Source: UBA2033 sp035345875
Lineage (GTDB): Bacteria; Spirochaetota; Leptospiria; Leptospirales; Leptospiraceae
DNA length: 64,000 bases
Direction: 5' to 3'
Assembly: GCA_035345875.1 (NCBI GenBank)
Contig: DAORDH010000002.1
Coordinates: 1-64,000, forward strand
Shown: piece by piece, positions 44,982-53,624 of the stretch
Position numbering within the stretch: the first letter of the stretch is position 1
How the letters are laid out: every line of letters begins with the position of its first letter
Notes under the pieces: model-generated
What the model saw: the letters and a program-made list of their open reading frames with translations, nothing else
Told to the model about the DNA's origin: nothing
Databases searched by the model: none
Translations under genes and position numbers: made by a program

Positions 44982-45198
44982 ACTGTCCTTACGCAAAAGA
45001 TAGAAATCAATAAGTAGGATAAAGGAAATTAGAATATTAGATAAAGCGAATATTCAATAGCCTCCGGTATAGCTCGGCTGATGGGGAGCGAAAAGCGATG
45101 GGAGGAAAGAAAGCCGTTAGGCGCTAATTTCATTTGAACGTTTGGTTCACCAAAACTCAATCATTGCTTTTGTTAAGCAATGATAATATAAGGTGAGT
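44982..45198 (-). repeat. Degenerate copy of the dispersed repeat, inverted relative to 3841-4112
   Basis: Read on the minus strand, it starts with ACTCACCTTAT (end 45198), then the hairpin ATTGCTTAACAAAAGCAAT and ATTGAGTTTTGGTGAACC, as in the copy at 3841-3895, and its far end ACTGTCCTTACGC matches the reverse of GCGTAAGCTGAGT at 99-111. The central GC-rich part has diverged. Confidence 0.65.
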
Positions 45199-45226
45199 TA
45201 CTAATTTATTTCAGAAAGAAAAATAT

Positions 45227-48200
45227 CTATTCTGCGATATATACTGAATATGCAGAAGATTTAGTTTTATCAGCTCTTTTGGATAGGTTTTCAGACCATA
45301 GTATTTTCCCAGACTGATCTCTAACTTTTATAATTCCATCACTCGAAAGATAAGTATTATTATCAATTGGAAACTCTGATTGATTCACTTCTACTCCTTC
45401 CATTTTTTTAAACTGATCAAGATTGTTACTTACTATGTATAAATTTTTTTGTGTCTTCATATAGATATATTTTTTGTAAATATAAAGAGTTGCTTTTTCG
45501 TCTAACTTTCCACTATTCAAGAATTCACCTTTTGCATTGAAGCGATAAATTGTATTTTCTCTAAGTAAATAACAAGAATCATCAATGGTTCCAATAATGC
45601 GAATCTCTGCCTCCGCACTCAAAAGAGTAAATGATTCTGTCAATGGCTGTAATTTAGAGTCATAGATTTCCCAACTCATTCCATCAGAATTATTATGGAA
45701 TATATAAAGCTTTCCCGTAATCGTTAATTCCCATTTGCTCTTTGGTGGGATTGAAATCGATGATAGAAATTCCCCATCCATAGAATAAGAATATAAAGTT
45801 TCTACTCCCGCAATTTTTTCTGAATATAGAATAGTATCACTGATCTGAAAGCGGATAATAGCATTTTTTCTCATAGGAATACTCCAAAGAAGTTTCCCTG
45901 TTTCCAAGTCAAATTGATCTAGGGAAGATTTAGAAAGACCATAGAGCCTTGTATTTGCCTTCAAAATTCTATATGACGATGGAGTTTCAATTCGCCAAAG
46001 TATTGATTTTTTTTCAGAATGAATTCGAGTAATATAGGTTCCATAATTTACAATCAGTGATTGATTGATATAGATTGGTTGAGACTGGATCATATCTTCT
46101 AACGGATAACTTTGTATAGAAACTTTTTCTGATCTATCTCCTATTGTTTCAGTGGAAAGATTTTTTGCATAGGAAGATTGCGGAAAATTATCGATCAATT
46201 CTTTCTTTAATGACTGAATCGATTTTGTAATTTTAGTCTTATCTTTTTCATTTTGTAATTCTTTTAAAATTTGGATATATGCGTATAAACTGGCTGCATT
46301 TCTATCTATAGAGAGGCTTTTCAAAATATATTTTTCTGCTTTCGAAAAATCTTTTCTCTCAAAGTAGATATAACTTAGATGATAGAATGGTTCCTGAAAA
46401 TTTGGATACTTTTTGGTCAGGTCTAAAAAGATCAGTTCTGCATCTTGGATTAGATTATCATTATAAAGTAAGATCCCTAAGTTATACGATGCTATTTCTA
46501 AATCAGACTCAAGACTTAACGCATAACGAAAATCTTCCCCTGCTCTCTCTCGATTGCCTAATTTGTAATAATTTATTCCTCTTGCTATATATAAATTTGA
46601 ATCGTGTCTTTCTATAGCAATTGCCTTTTCAAAATATGATAAAGAAAGTCTTCTATCTTTTTCTAGACTATTCAAACCTAGTTGATAGTAACTTCGATAC
46701 GATTCCGGATTCTTTTCCAAAATCTTTTTATATAAACCAATTCCTGTTGTTATTTGATTTAATTTTAAATAGTAAAAAGCAATCTGTTCCAGTAAATCGG
46801 TGTTATCCTCACTTTCCCTCTCTGCTTTTTTAAGAAAAGAAAGACAAGCTTCCTTTTGATTCTGCAGTAGATATAGATTTATTATTTTATTTAATTTCTC
46901 AATCGACTTCTCTTTAAAAAAGGAAGATGAGTATTCTGCTATAGCTAAATCATTTTCTTTTGAATTACTAAGTTTTTCTGCCTTTGCATAACTCTTGTTT
47001 GCGATTTCTCTTTTTTTGCTATCTCTTAGTATACTTTCTATTTTTTTGATTTGAATGGATTTTGAATCATATTCTTTCGCTTTATTAAAAAAGATTTCTG
47101 CTTTGGTAAAACGATTTCTACTCAATTCTTCTTCAGAGATAATCGAGTATAAAAGCGATAAACGATATTTTGCAGCATCTCTTAATATTGAATCTGATAA
47201 TTTTGATAGATAATATTTCTCAGCTTTATCAAATTGTTTTAGATCTTCTAAATTTCTTCCTTGGGAAAGTGTTCTTTTATTTTTCCATTTCTTTATTTTT
47301 TCTAAGACATCCTCTTTACCATCTGTCACATCTAAAATATTTAGAATATCCTTGAACTCTGACTCATTTGGGGATAATGCTTGTAAGTCTTTAAATTCTC
47401 GACTTGCTTCTACTAATTGACTTTCTTCCAAATAAGTAAATGCCAGATTTTTTCTAGTTAGTATTGAATTAGGATCCAAATCTTTTGCTCTTATAAATGA
47501 AATGATAGCTAATTTAGGATTGGCTAGTTTCTTGTAAGCAGAGCCAAGTTTAAAAAATAATTCAGAATCTTCTGGATAGTTTAAAGTAGCTGACTGTAGG
47601 ATATTTACGCTTTCAAAAATTAGATTTTCCTTTAAATATAAATTAGCTAAATGGACAAAAGTTGATTTTGCTTTTTCTAGTGATAAACTTTTTTTAAAAT
47701 ACTCTTCTCCTTTTTTGAAATTCTTCCATTCAGAATAGCAAGTTCCGAGCTTAAAGTAGAGAGAGGCAGAGGCTGAAATAAAAACAGCCTCTTCAAAATA
47801 ATGAGCGGCTTCTTTGTAATTCTTTTTATAATAGTAAAGATTTCCTTTTTCTATTAGGTCATCATATCTTAATTTATTTTTTGAAGCATCAATATCTTTT
47901 AAATCTGGATTCAAAGCCTTCGCTTTAGAAAAATACTTTTCTGATAAAGAATTATCTTTCAAGAGAAGATAGAGTTCTCCTAAATGAGTAAAGAGTTGAG
48001 ATTTTTGTGAAAATTCTTTTTCATTTATTTTTTTAAATTCATCTAAAGATTCTTTGTATCTTTTTAGAGATTTAAGAGAGACAGCTCTTTTGAATCTATA
48101 AATATCTTTTTCAGGGTAAAACTCTGTTAGCCGCGTGAGTATTTCTAAACTATCCTCTTCTTTTCCCTGCCCTGTTTCGAGTAAAGATTCTGCAAGTAAC

Positions 48201-48541
48201 ACTCTCTCATTTTTAGGATTGATTTCAAGTGCCTGTTGAAAAGACTCCTTAGAATTTTTATAGTCATCTAGTTTTAGATAACAAAGACCTAGTAGGTAAA
48301 AGTTATCCTCGGTCGGCAAAATAGAATTAGCCTCTTCTAATTTTTGAATCGCTTCTTTAAAACTAGATGCTTTATATAAATCATTCCCCTCATGAAATAA
48401 ATTTCTCGCTTTGATTTCTTTTTTTTCTTTCTCAGTAATTTCAACTGCCTTTGTAGATGGAGACTCTTCTATACTAATACAAAATTGAAATTGAGAACAA
48501 ACAAATAGAATTAAAAATAAAAAACCAAACAAATTTGCCAT
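45227..48541 (-). CDS. 1104-residue lipoprotein: long TPR array plus PQQ-like beta-propeller
   Basis: The N-terminal signal FLFLILFVCSQFQFC suggests a lipoprotein (Cys22). Residues about 48-720 are TPR repeats: FYLLGLCYLKLDDYKNSKES, LFFKLGSAYKKLANPKLAII, SYNLGILLYNDNLIQDAELI and many more, about 17 units of 34. Residues about 790-1100 read like a beta-propeller with strands ending in W (SILWRIETPSSYRILKANTR, KLLWSIPMRKNAII, KILWSENLSKR), the PQQ/BamB-like form. A scaffold with a propeller fits envelope assembly. The next gene upstream (48562) is a PEGA lipoprotein, 20 bases apart. Confidence 0.82.
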   Translation of the reverse strand: MANLFGFLFLILFVCSQFQFCISIEESPSTKAVEITEKEKKEIKARNLFHEGNDLYKASSFKEAIQKLEEANSILPTEDNFYLLGLCYLKLDDYKNSKESFQQALEINPKNERVLLAESLLETGQGKEEDSLEILTRLTEFYPEKDIYRFKRAVSLKSLKRYKESLDEFKKINEKEFSQKSQLFTHLGELYLLLKDNSLSEKYFSKAKALNPDLKDIDASKNKLRYDDLIEKGNLYYYKKNYKEAAHYFEEAVFISASASLYFKLGTCYSEWKNFKKGEEYFKKSLSLEKAKSTFVHLANLYLKENLIFESVNILQSATLNYPEDSELFFKLGSAYKKLANPKLAIISFIRAKDLDPNSILTRKNLAFTYLEESQLVEASREFKDLQALSPNESEFKDILNILDVTDGKEDVLEKIKKWKNKRTLSQGRNLEDLKQFDKAEKYYLSKLSDSILRDAAKYRLSLLYSIISEEELSRNRFTKAEIFFNKAKEYDSKSIQIKKIESILRDSKKREIANKSYAKAEKLSNSKENDLAIAEYSSSFFKEKSIEKLNKIINLYLLQNQKEACLSFLKKAERESEDNTDLLEQIAFYYLKLNQITTGIGLYKKILEKNPESYRSYYQLGLNSLEKDRRLSLSYFEKAIAIERHDSNLYIARGINYYKLGNRERAGEDFRYALSLESDLEIASYNLGILLYNDNLIQDAELIFLDLTKKYPNFQEPFYHLSYIYFERKDFSKAEKYILKSLSIDRNAASLYAYIQILKELQNEKDKTKITKSIQSLKKELIDNFPQSSYAKNLSTETIGDRSEKVSIQSYPLEDMIQSQPIYINQSLIVNYGTYITRIHSEKKSILWRIETPSSYRILKANTRLYGLSKSSLDQFDLETGKLLWSIPMRKNAIIRFQISDTILYSEKIAGVETLYSYSMDGEFLSSISIPPKSKWELTITGKLYIFHNNSDGMSWEIYDSKLQPLTESFTLLSAEAEIRIIGTIDDSCYLLRENTIYRFNAKGEFLNSGKLDEKATLYIYKKYIYMKTQKNLYIVSNNLDQFKKMEGVEVNQSEFPIDNNTYLSSDGIIKVRDQSGKILWSENLSKRADKTKSSAYSVYIAE

Positions 48542-48561
48542 TTGAATCCAAAACTAATATC

Positions 48562-50190
48562 TTATTTCAAAAGCTGAATGTATTTAGGACACTGAATCCA
48601 GAGATATTTGAGTGCATTTACCTTTGGAGAAGCATTTCCTCGGAGCAATACAGAAATCTTCCAAGTATCTGAAAAATCAATTGAATCATCAAAAACTTTT
48701 GTATCACTCAAATAGATTTGTAGAGTTCCTTTATCCATATCTGTCACATAACGGAAAGCTCTATGTTGATCTTTGATCTGTGGATCATATGTATACGCCC
48801 CAATCGAAACTCCATTCGATGGAAATTTATATAGAAAAATTTTTTCTCTCTCTGCCTCTAAAGTATAGGTTGCATTCTTTGTTATTAAAGAAAAAGAAAT
48901 ATTTCCAGAACCCATTTCAGAAGGAAGGAAGAAAGCGGAGCTAATTTCCATTGAGTCTGGAAGTATTGGTTGTGTCACAACTCCTTTTGGTTTATCAATG
49001 ACCTGTCCACTTCTGTTTTCAAGACTTAGATTTCCCGCATAATTGACATTCACTCCACCTAGCACCGGCTGCCAGAGATCAATGGCTGATGGTAAAAAAG
49101 AATCGTAAAGCTCCATAGGAAAAACTAACGCTGCGGTATTTTTAGATTCAACCTCTACTTCAAAGTCTCTGAGTGGTATATTTATTTTCTTAGTATCGTG
49201 AATCTTTGTAAACTCCATGCGATACTTGCCTGGATTAATTCCATATAAGAAAAAAGGAGTCTCTCCTTTTACTTCTTTATTCCAAGCAACTTTTAAACCT
49301 TTCGGATAACTGTAAATTTTAAGAGATCCGACACTCAGATCATCTTCCCACTCTTGGAATAAATTCATCTCTTCGCCCGCGCGAACTAAAATCTTTTTAT
49401 TCACAGGAGACAAACCGGTTTTGCGATAGGTAACTTGGTGAGGTCCATCAGGAATTAATAAACGTCGAATCGGGAGTTTCCCCATTTCTTTTCCATCTAA
49501 ATAAAAAACAGTATCACTTGAGGAAGAAGAAACATTGATATGAGCAGAGACTGTTGAACGAAGAAGTGTTATTTGTAAATTACGATCTGGTTTACGAATG
49601 AACTTTAAAATTGGAGATTTAATTTCTTCTAAAGCTTTAAATTTATTCTCTGTTTTATATAATTCTATTTTTGATTTTGAATCAGGATGTCCAGGTAAAA
49701 TGACGGCAATCTCAAAGTCTATCGTTCCATATTCCTTCTGGTTCACAGGATCAATGAATGTTTGTTTTACTTTTAAAACATCTCCATCAAAAGCGAGATC
49801 AGTATTTACAAATGAATCGATATCTTGTTCTACAAATTCTTTTCGAAGTGTATCTTGGCTTTTCCATGAATCAATTGAAATTTTCACTTCTTTTGATTCT
49901 GTATTTTGCCAAAGAAGGCGATTCTCTTGGTGAAATACAGCTATCAACTCGGGATTAAAACCTGCTGGGAAAAGAATCGGGGCAAATGTAAAATGCGGTT
50001 TCTTCTTTGAAACCTTTCTAGATTTATAATCCTTTTCATCAAATTGAAGTGGCACTTCAGGAACAGGAATAACCTCAGGAGCAAGATCAGGTTTTTCCAT
50101 TTTAGAAGTTACCCCTTTTAAACTGGTTACAGAAGAACACTGTAAAAATAAAAAAAGTAGAAAAATAATTTTGAAAACAGCAGACTTCAT
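48562..50190 (-). CDS. PEGA-domain lipoprotein
   Basis: A 542-residue lipoprotein; I take ATG 50190 (MKSAVFKIIFLLFLFLQC), which gives a clean lipobox; the frame extends six codons more. Two PEGA-type beta modules are visible, near residues 210-275 (VFYLDGKEMGKLPIRRLLIP, DGPHQVTYRKTG) and 290-340 (GLKVAWNKEVKGETPFFLY). The last 150 residues look like a beta-sandwich of the concanavalin type. PEGA domains are found in surface proteins and sensors. It is read with the TPR protein. Confidence 0.75.
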   Translation of the reverse strand: MKSAVFKIIFLLFLFLQCSSVTSLKGVTSKMEKPDLAPEVIPVPEVPLQFDEKDYKSRKVSKKKPHFTFAPILFPAGFNPELIAVFHQENRLLWQNTESKEVKISIDSWKSQDTLRKEFVEQDIDSFVNTDLAFDGDVLKVKQTFIDPVNQKEYGTIDFEIAVILPGHPDSKSKIELYKTENKFKALEEIKSPILKFIRKPDRNLQITLLRSTVSAHINVSSSSSDTVFYLDGKEMGKLPIRRLLIPDGPHQVTYRKTGLSPVNKKILVRAGEEMNLFQEWEDDLSVGSLKIYSYPKGLKVAWNKEVKGETPFFLYGINPGKYRMEFTKIHDTKKINIPLRDFEVEVESKNTAALVFPMELYDSFLPSAIDLWQPVLGGVNVNYAGNLSLENRSGQVIDKPKGVVTQPILPDSMEISSAFFLPSEMGSGNISFSLITKNATYTLEAEREKIFLYKFPSNGVSIGAYTYDPQIKDQHRAFRYVTDMDKGTLQIYLSDTKVFDDSIDFSDTWKISVLLRGNASPKVNALKYLWIQCPKYIQLLK

Positions 50191-50216
50191 GGTGGCAACT
50201 CTGACCATTTTAAAAT

Positions 50217-51080
50217 TTAATCGCGTAAATCATACAAGAATAACAAAGAAAGCATAGAATGATGGTCAATCCAATTTAAGATATCCTTTTTTAAACCGGA
50301 CTTTGCGTGAAAGCCAATTCCTATACCGGCTTCATTTAACATAAGAGAATCATTCGATCCATCTCCTACTGCAACTGTTTGAGAATTTAAAATTTGATTA
50401 TTATCTCTATGCTCGATTAATAATTCCTTTTTTCTATTTTTGTTTACAATGGTTCCTAAAACCTTTCCAGTTGTAAATCCGTTTTCCATCTCAAGTTGAT
50501 TAGCAGAATAATGTAAAACCGAATATTTCTTAGCAAATTTTTCAATCACGGGCACAAAACCACCACTAAAGATGGCAACAATACCTTTGTATTTTTGAAT
50601 CCAAGGAATTAATTCAACAACACCATCGTTAGGTGTAATAGATTGATATATCTCTTCAAAGACGGATTCCCCAATCCCGACTAAATAACTGCATCTTTTT
50701 CTAAGAGCAGAATCGAAGTCTAACTTACCTTCCATTGCCTCTTTTGTAACGGAAGCAACCAAATCATATACACCTTTGCGACGAGCAAGTTCATCAATAA
50801 CTTCCTCTTTGATTAGAGTTGAGTCCATATCAAAGGCAAATAGCGATTTGCTGCTTCTATCTAAAAGTTCCTCTACCCAAAGGACATCAATTCTTTCAGA
50901 AGATAAAGACTCTCTTAAAGCAATCAAATCATCTCTCTCTATTTTGTTTGGAAAATCTAAATAATGCGCAAAAATATTATGAAGAGAGCTAGAATAAAGA
51001 TACTTCGCCTCTCCGAAGCGCTTTATTACAGTATTTTTTATAGAAATTGGATTCCCTGAAGGCGAAATAAAAATAAGCAT
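50217..51080 (-). CDS. serB: Phosphoserine phosphatase SerB
   Basis: A 287-residue HAD enzyme for the last step of serine synthesis. The nucleophile block FAFDMDSTLIKEEVIDELAR has Asp84 and Asp86. SGGFVPVIEKFAKKY and AVGDGSNDSLMLNEAGIGIG (Asp of motif IV) follow. The N-terminal 80 residues replace the ACT domain of the E. coli enzyme but keep a similar length. It overlaps the SGNH gene start/stop by one base, so it is in the same unit. Confidence 0.92.
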   Translation of the reverse strand: MLIFISPSGNPISIKNTVIKRFGEAKYLYSSSLHNIFAHYLDFPNKIERDDLIALRESLSSERIDVLWVEELLDRSSKSLFAFDMDSTLIKEEVIDELARRKGVYDLVASVTKEAMEGKLDFDSALRKRCSYLVGIGESVFEEIYQSITPNDGVVELIPWIQKYKGIVAIFSGGFVPVIEKFAKKYSVLHYSANQLEMENGFTTGKVLGTIVNKNRKKELLIEHRDNNQILNSQTVAVGDGSNDSLMLNEAGIGIGFHAKSGLKKDILNWIDHHSMLSLLFLYDLRD

Positions 51081-51844
51081 TATTTAATGAGAGGCCTAAC
51101 TAATTGACCAATGACCTCATAACCTTTTTCATTAAAATGAATTTTATCCATTTTTCCAAATTCATTGTAGCGAACAAAATCCTCTTTAATGACAGGTAGG
51201 TCTGGGTTTCGCATAGCTTTCCACAAATCTAAATAGACAAAATTATATTCTTTTGCGAGGGATTGAATGGAGGCATTGAGTGCAGGAACAACAGAGTTCA
51301 ATACTTTATTTTTTGTAGGAGGAACAGATAAAAAGATAATTTTAATTCTTTTATCATAACTCTGAATATCTTCTATTATCCCTCGAATATTGTTTTCTGT
51401 ATAGGATAGGCATTTCCCAAAAATAATATCATTCCCACCAATCTCAATAATAACTGTTTTTGGATTTAAAGATAATACATTGTCGGAAATCCTTTGGCGC
51501 AGACTCTCTGACATATCACCAGCAATTCCCCTCCCAACTACATTCAGAGAGGGAAATTCTCTTTGGATCAGCCTTTCATCAAATAATTGAATCAAACTAT
51601 TCCCAACGATTACAACATTTGCTGATTTAATTTTTTGATTGTCGTCGTTGTATTTTTTTCGAATTGGATTCCAACCGAGATCTAAATAGCGAGAGTAAAG
51701 ATTAGAATCTCGCCAACCTGTTTCTGCTAAGCATTTAAAACTAGAATCATAATAATCAAAATAATCGTTCTTAACTTTTCCAAAGCTAGAACAATGAATG
51801 AGAAAAAAGAATAAAATAAAAAATAAGTTATTTCTTAATGTCAT
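51080..51844 (-). CDS. SGNH/GDSL-type hydrolase, lipoprotein
   Basis: A 254-residue protein; ATG 51844 (MTLRNNLFFILFFFLIHC) gives a lipoprotein signal with AAGGA just before it; the frame also has an ATG at 51859. Block I is VVIVGNSLIQLFDERL (GNS, not GDS), block II Gly in GRGIAGDMSESL, block III EIGGNDIIFG, and the final DKIHFNEKGYEVIG carries the catalytic Asp-x-x-His. Such enzymes are esterases or lipases; acetyl transfer from polysaccharide is possible. The 5' end overlaps the small gene upstream. Confidence 0.85.
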   Translation of the reverse strand: MTLRNNLFFILFFFLIHCSSFGKVKNDYFDYYDSSFKCLAETGWRDSNLYSRYLDLGWNPIRKKYNDDNQKIKSANVVIVGNSLIQLFDERLIQREFPSLNVVGRGIAGDMSESLRQRISDNVLSLNPKTVIIEIGGNDIIFGKCLSYTENNIRGIIEDIQSYDKRIKIIFLSVPPTKNKVLNSVVPALNASIQSLAKEYNFVYLDLWKAMRNPDLPVIKEDFVRYNEFGKMDKIHFNEKGYEVIGQLVRPLIK

Positions 51845-52016
51845 CTTCCTTGGGCTCATTCATTCTAAAACGCTTATGCCAATCTGCAATCTGTGACTGA
51901 ACGTATTGCTCTGTATCGCAGATTCTGAACTCAATTGGGTGGTTTGTTGCAACATCAATAAGTTTAGCCTCGATATAACCGTTCTTCAACTTACTAATCT
52001 CTATTTTATACCTCAT
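51828..52016 (-). CDS. Small conserved protein, unknown function
   Basis: A 62-residue protein. I place the start at ATG 52016 (MRYKIEISKL), with GGAGG about 9 bases before it; the frame extends five codons more. It is a compact beta/alpha unit (KIEISKLKNGYIEAKLIDVA, IEFRICDTEQYVQSQI). No known domain. It overlaps the SGNH gene start by 17 bases, so they are coupled. Confidence 0.65.
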   Translation of the reverse strand: MRYKIEISKLKNGYIEAKLIDVATNHPIEFRICDTEQYVQSQIADWHKRFRMNEPKEDDIKK

Positions 52017-52051
52017 AATTAAGTCCTCCATATATGTATAATTGTCAGGTT

Positions 52052-53488
52052 TTATTTATTAGCAATCCTTTCAATCTCTTCTAGAGTTTCTTTCTCCTTA
52101 TATCTCGAAAACATAACGATTGCGAGCAGGCAAAAAGCAGCAGCGACCGGACCTGTGATTTGCACTCCAATCACAGTGGACTTTTCTCTATCTAAAACCT
52201 TTTTTCCAGTGGTAGGATCGATTTTTTCTACTTTATTAATCCCTCCACCCACAAGTAATAGACTACTAAAAATTAAAACTCCAATGGTTTGACCTAATTT
52301 TTGCATCAAAGTTCTAGCTGCATAAAACAATCCTTCCCTACGAGACCCAGTCTTTAGTGCATCGAGTTCTGCAATGTCAGCTAAAATCGCATTTGGAAGA
52401 ATTCCTAAGATTGCCATCGGAGCCCCTGCAACAATAACGATCAAGTAAGCTTGGATTACTTTTGGAATTGGGATCGAATCCATTCCCATAAAATAAATAA
52501 AAATAAATAGGAGCAAGAAAATAAAAAAACCATAGATCACAAGTCTCTTCTTTCCTAAACGTTTCGCAAAAAAGTTTACAATTGGATAACACAGAAAAGA
52601 TGAGAAAAGCATAACAGGTAAAATCTCACTCACAAGAGAAGCTTCTTGGAAAAGAAGAACTGTAATATAATAACTAAGACCTGTTGTCAAAATGGTGATC
52701 GATAAAAAATAATTAAAATCTGAAATCGCAAAGAATAAGAAATCTTTATTCTTAAAAGTCATCATAAGAGCTTCTTTAAATGGAACAGCAGAAGGTTCAG
52801 ACTTGGTGTATTTCTTTTCATTGATTGCAAGAACAGGAAAATACATACAGATAGCCGCAATGGTGCAGAGAATTCCAATTGCCCACTGATAGCCAGTAAA
52901 CTTATCCATTCCAGGAACCGCGTTCATTAATTTTTCTGCAATCAGAGGAACCTGTGCGGCAACCATAATACCTAACGCATAGGTAACAGAAATAAAGGTA
53001 GAAAGATTGAGTCTTTCATTCGGAGTATGTCCCAATTCTGGAATCAATGCAAAAAACGGAGTGACGTAAACAGTTAAAAATAAATAAAAAAGAAGTAGTG
53101 CAACGGTCATCCAAACTAAATTTCCAGTTGTGATCCCTTTTTCTGGAGGTGTAAAAATTAAGAGACAGAAGACAGCGGCAGGGAGCCCACCGGTTGCGAG
53201 GAATGGAATACGGCGTCCCCATTTAGAAGCCCATTTATCACTCATATTGGCAATAATTGGATCCGTTATACCATCCCACAAGCGACCGATTGCAGAAACA
53301 ACGCCTATGGTAGAAATGCCAAAGAAAGCAACTTTTACAATCAGTTCTGGTAACCCTTCCCCATTGGGAGGTAAATAAAAAAACACTTGGTGAAAGCCAA
53401 TGATATTAATTAAAATCGACCAGCCAAGCTGTCCAATGGCATAAGAAATCTGCCTAGTTAAGGGTAACGGAAGGGTTTGCACACTCAT
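52052..53488 (-). CDS. GPH-type MFS transporter (sugar:cation symporter family)
   Basis: A 478-residue membrane protein of the MelB/GPH group. The family block AIGRLWDGITDPIIANMSDK and WASKWGRRIPFLATGGLPAA (after span 2) is exact for MFS_2, with the cation-site Asp in DGITDP. Later spans end in LADIAELDALKTGSRREGLF, also typical. It would import a glycoside or other small solute with Na+ or H+. It heads the minus-strand cluster. Confidence 0.88.
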   Translation of the reverse strand: MSVQTLPLPLTRQISYAIGQLGWSILINIIGFHQVFFYLPPNGEGLPELIVKVAFFGISTIGVVSAIGRLWDGITDPIIANMSDKWASKWGRRIPFLATGGLPAAVFCLLIFTPPEKGITTGNLVWMTVALLLFYLFLTVYVTPFFALIPELGHTPNERLNLSTFISVTYALGIMVAAQVPLIAEKLMNAVPGMDKFTGYQWAIGILCTIAAICMYFPVLAINEKKYTKSEPSAVPFKEALMMTFKNKDFLFFAISDFNYFLSITILTTGLSYYITVLLFQEASLVSEILPVMLFSSFLCYPIVNFFAKRLGKKRLVIYGFFIFLLLFIFIYFMGMDSIPIPKVIQAYLIVIVAGAPMAILGILPNAILADIAELDALKTGSRREGLFYAARTLMQKLGQTIGVLIFSSLLLVGGGINKVEKIDPTTGKKVLDREKSTVIGVQITGPVAAAFCLLAIVMFSRYKEKETLEEIERIANK

Positions 53489-53624
53489 AAATCTTTATCC
53501 TGTTTATTATCTTTTTTGATAATGGAAAAAAGTTTAGTGGAATGTTGCAAGTAGAATCCGTAAAAATTTATTTTTTTTCTATGATCCCCTTGACATCTGC
53601 ATTTTACAGAAAGACTTTACTTTT

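Larger units (their letters stand above)
44607..45226. other. 620-base gap holding inverted repeats and an element copy
   Basis: Holds a 13-bp near-perfect inverted repeat (44691-44750), a 8-bp hairpin (44765-44788) and an inverted degenerate copy of the dispersed repeat (44982-45198). No protein gene is visible. Confidence 0.5.
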
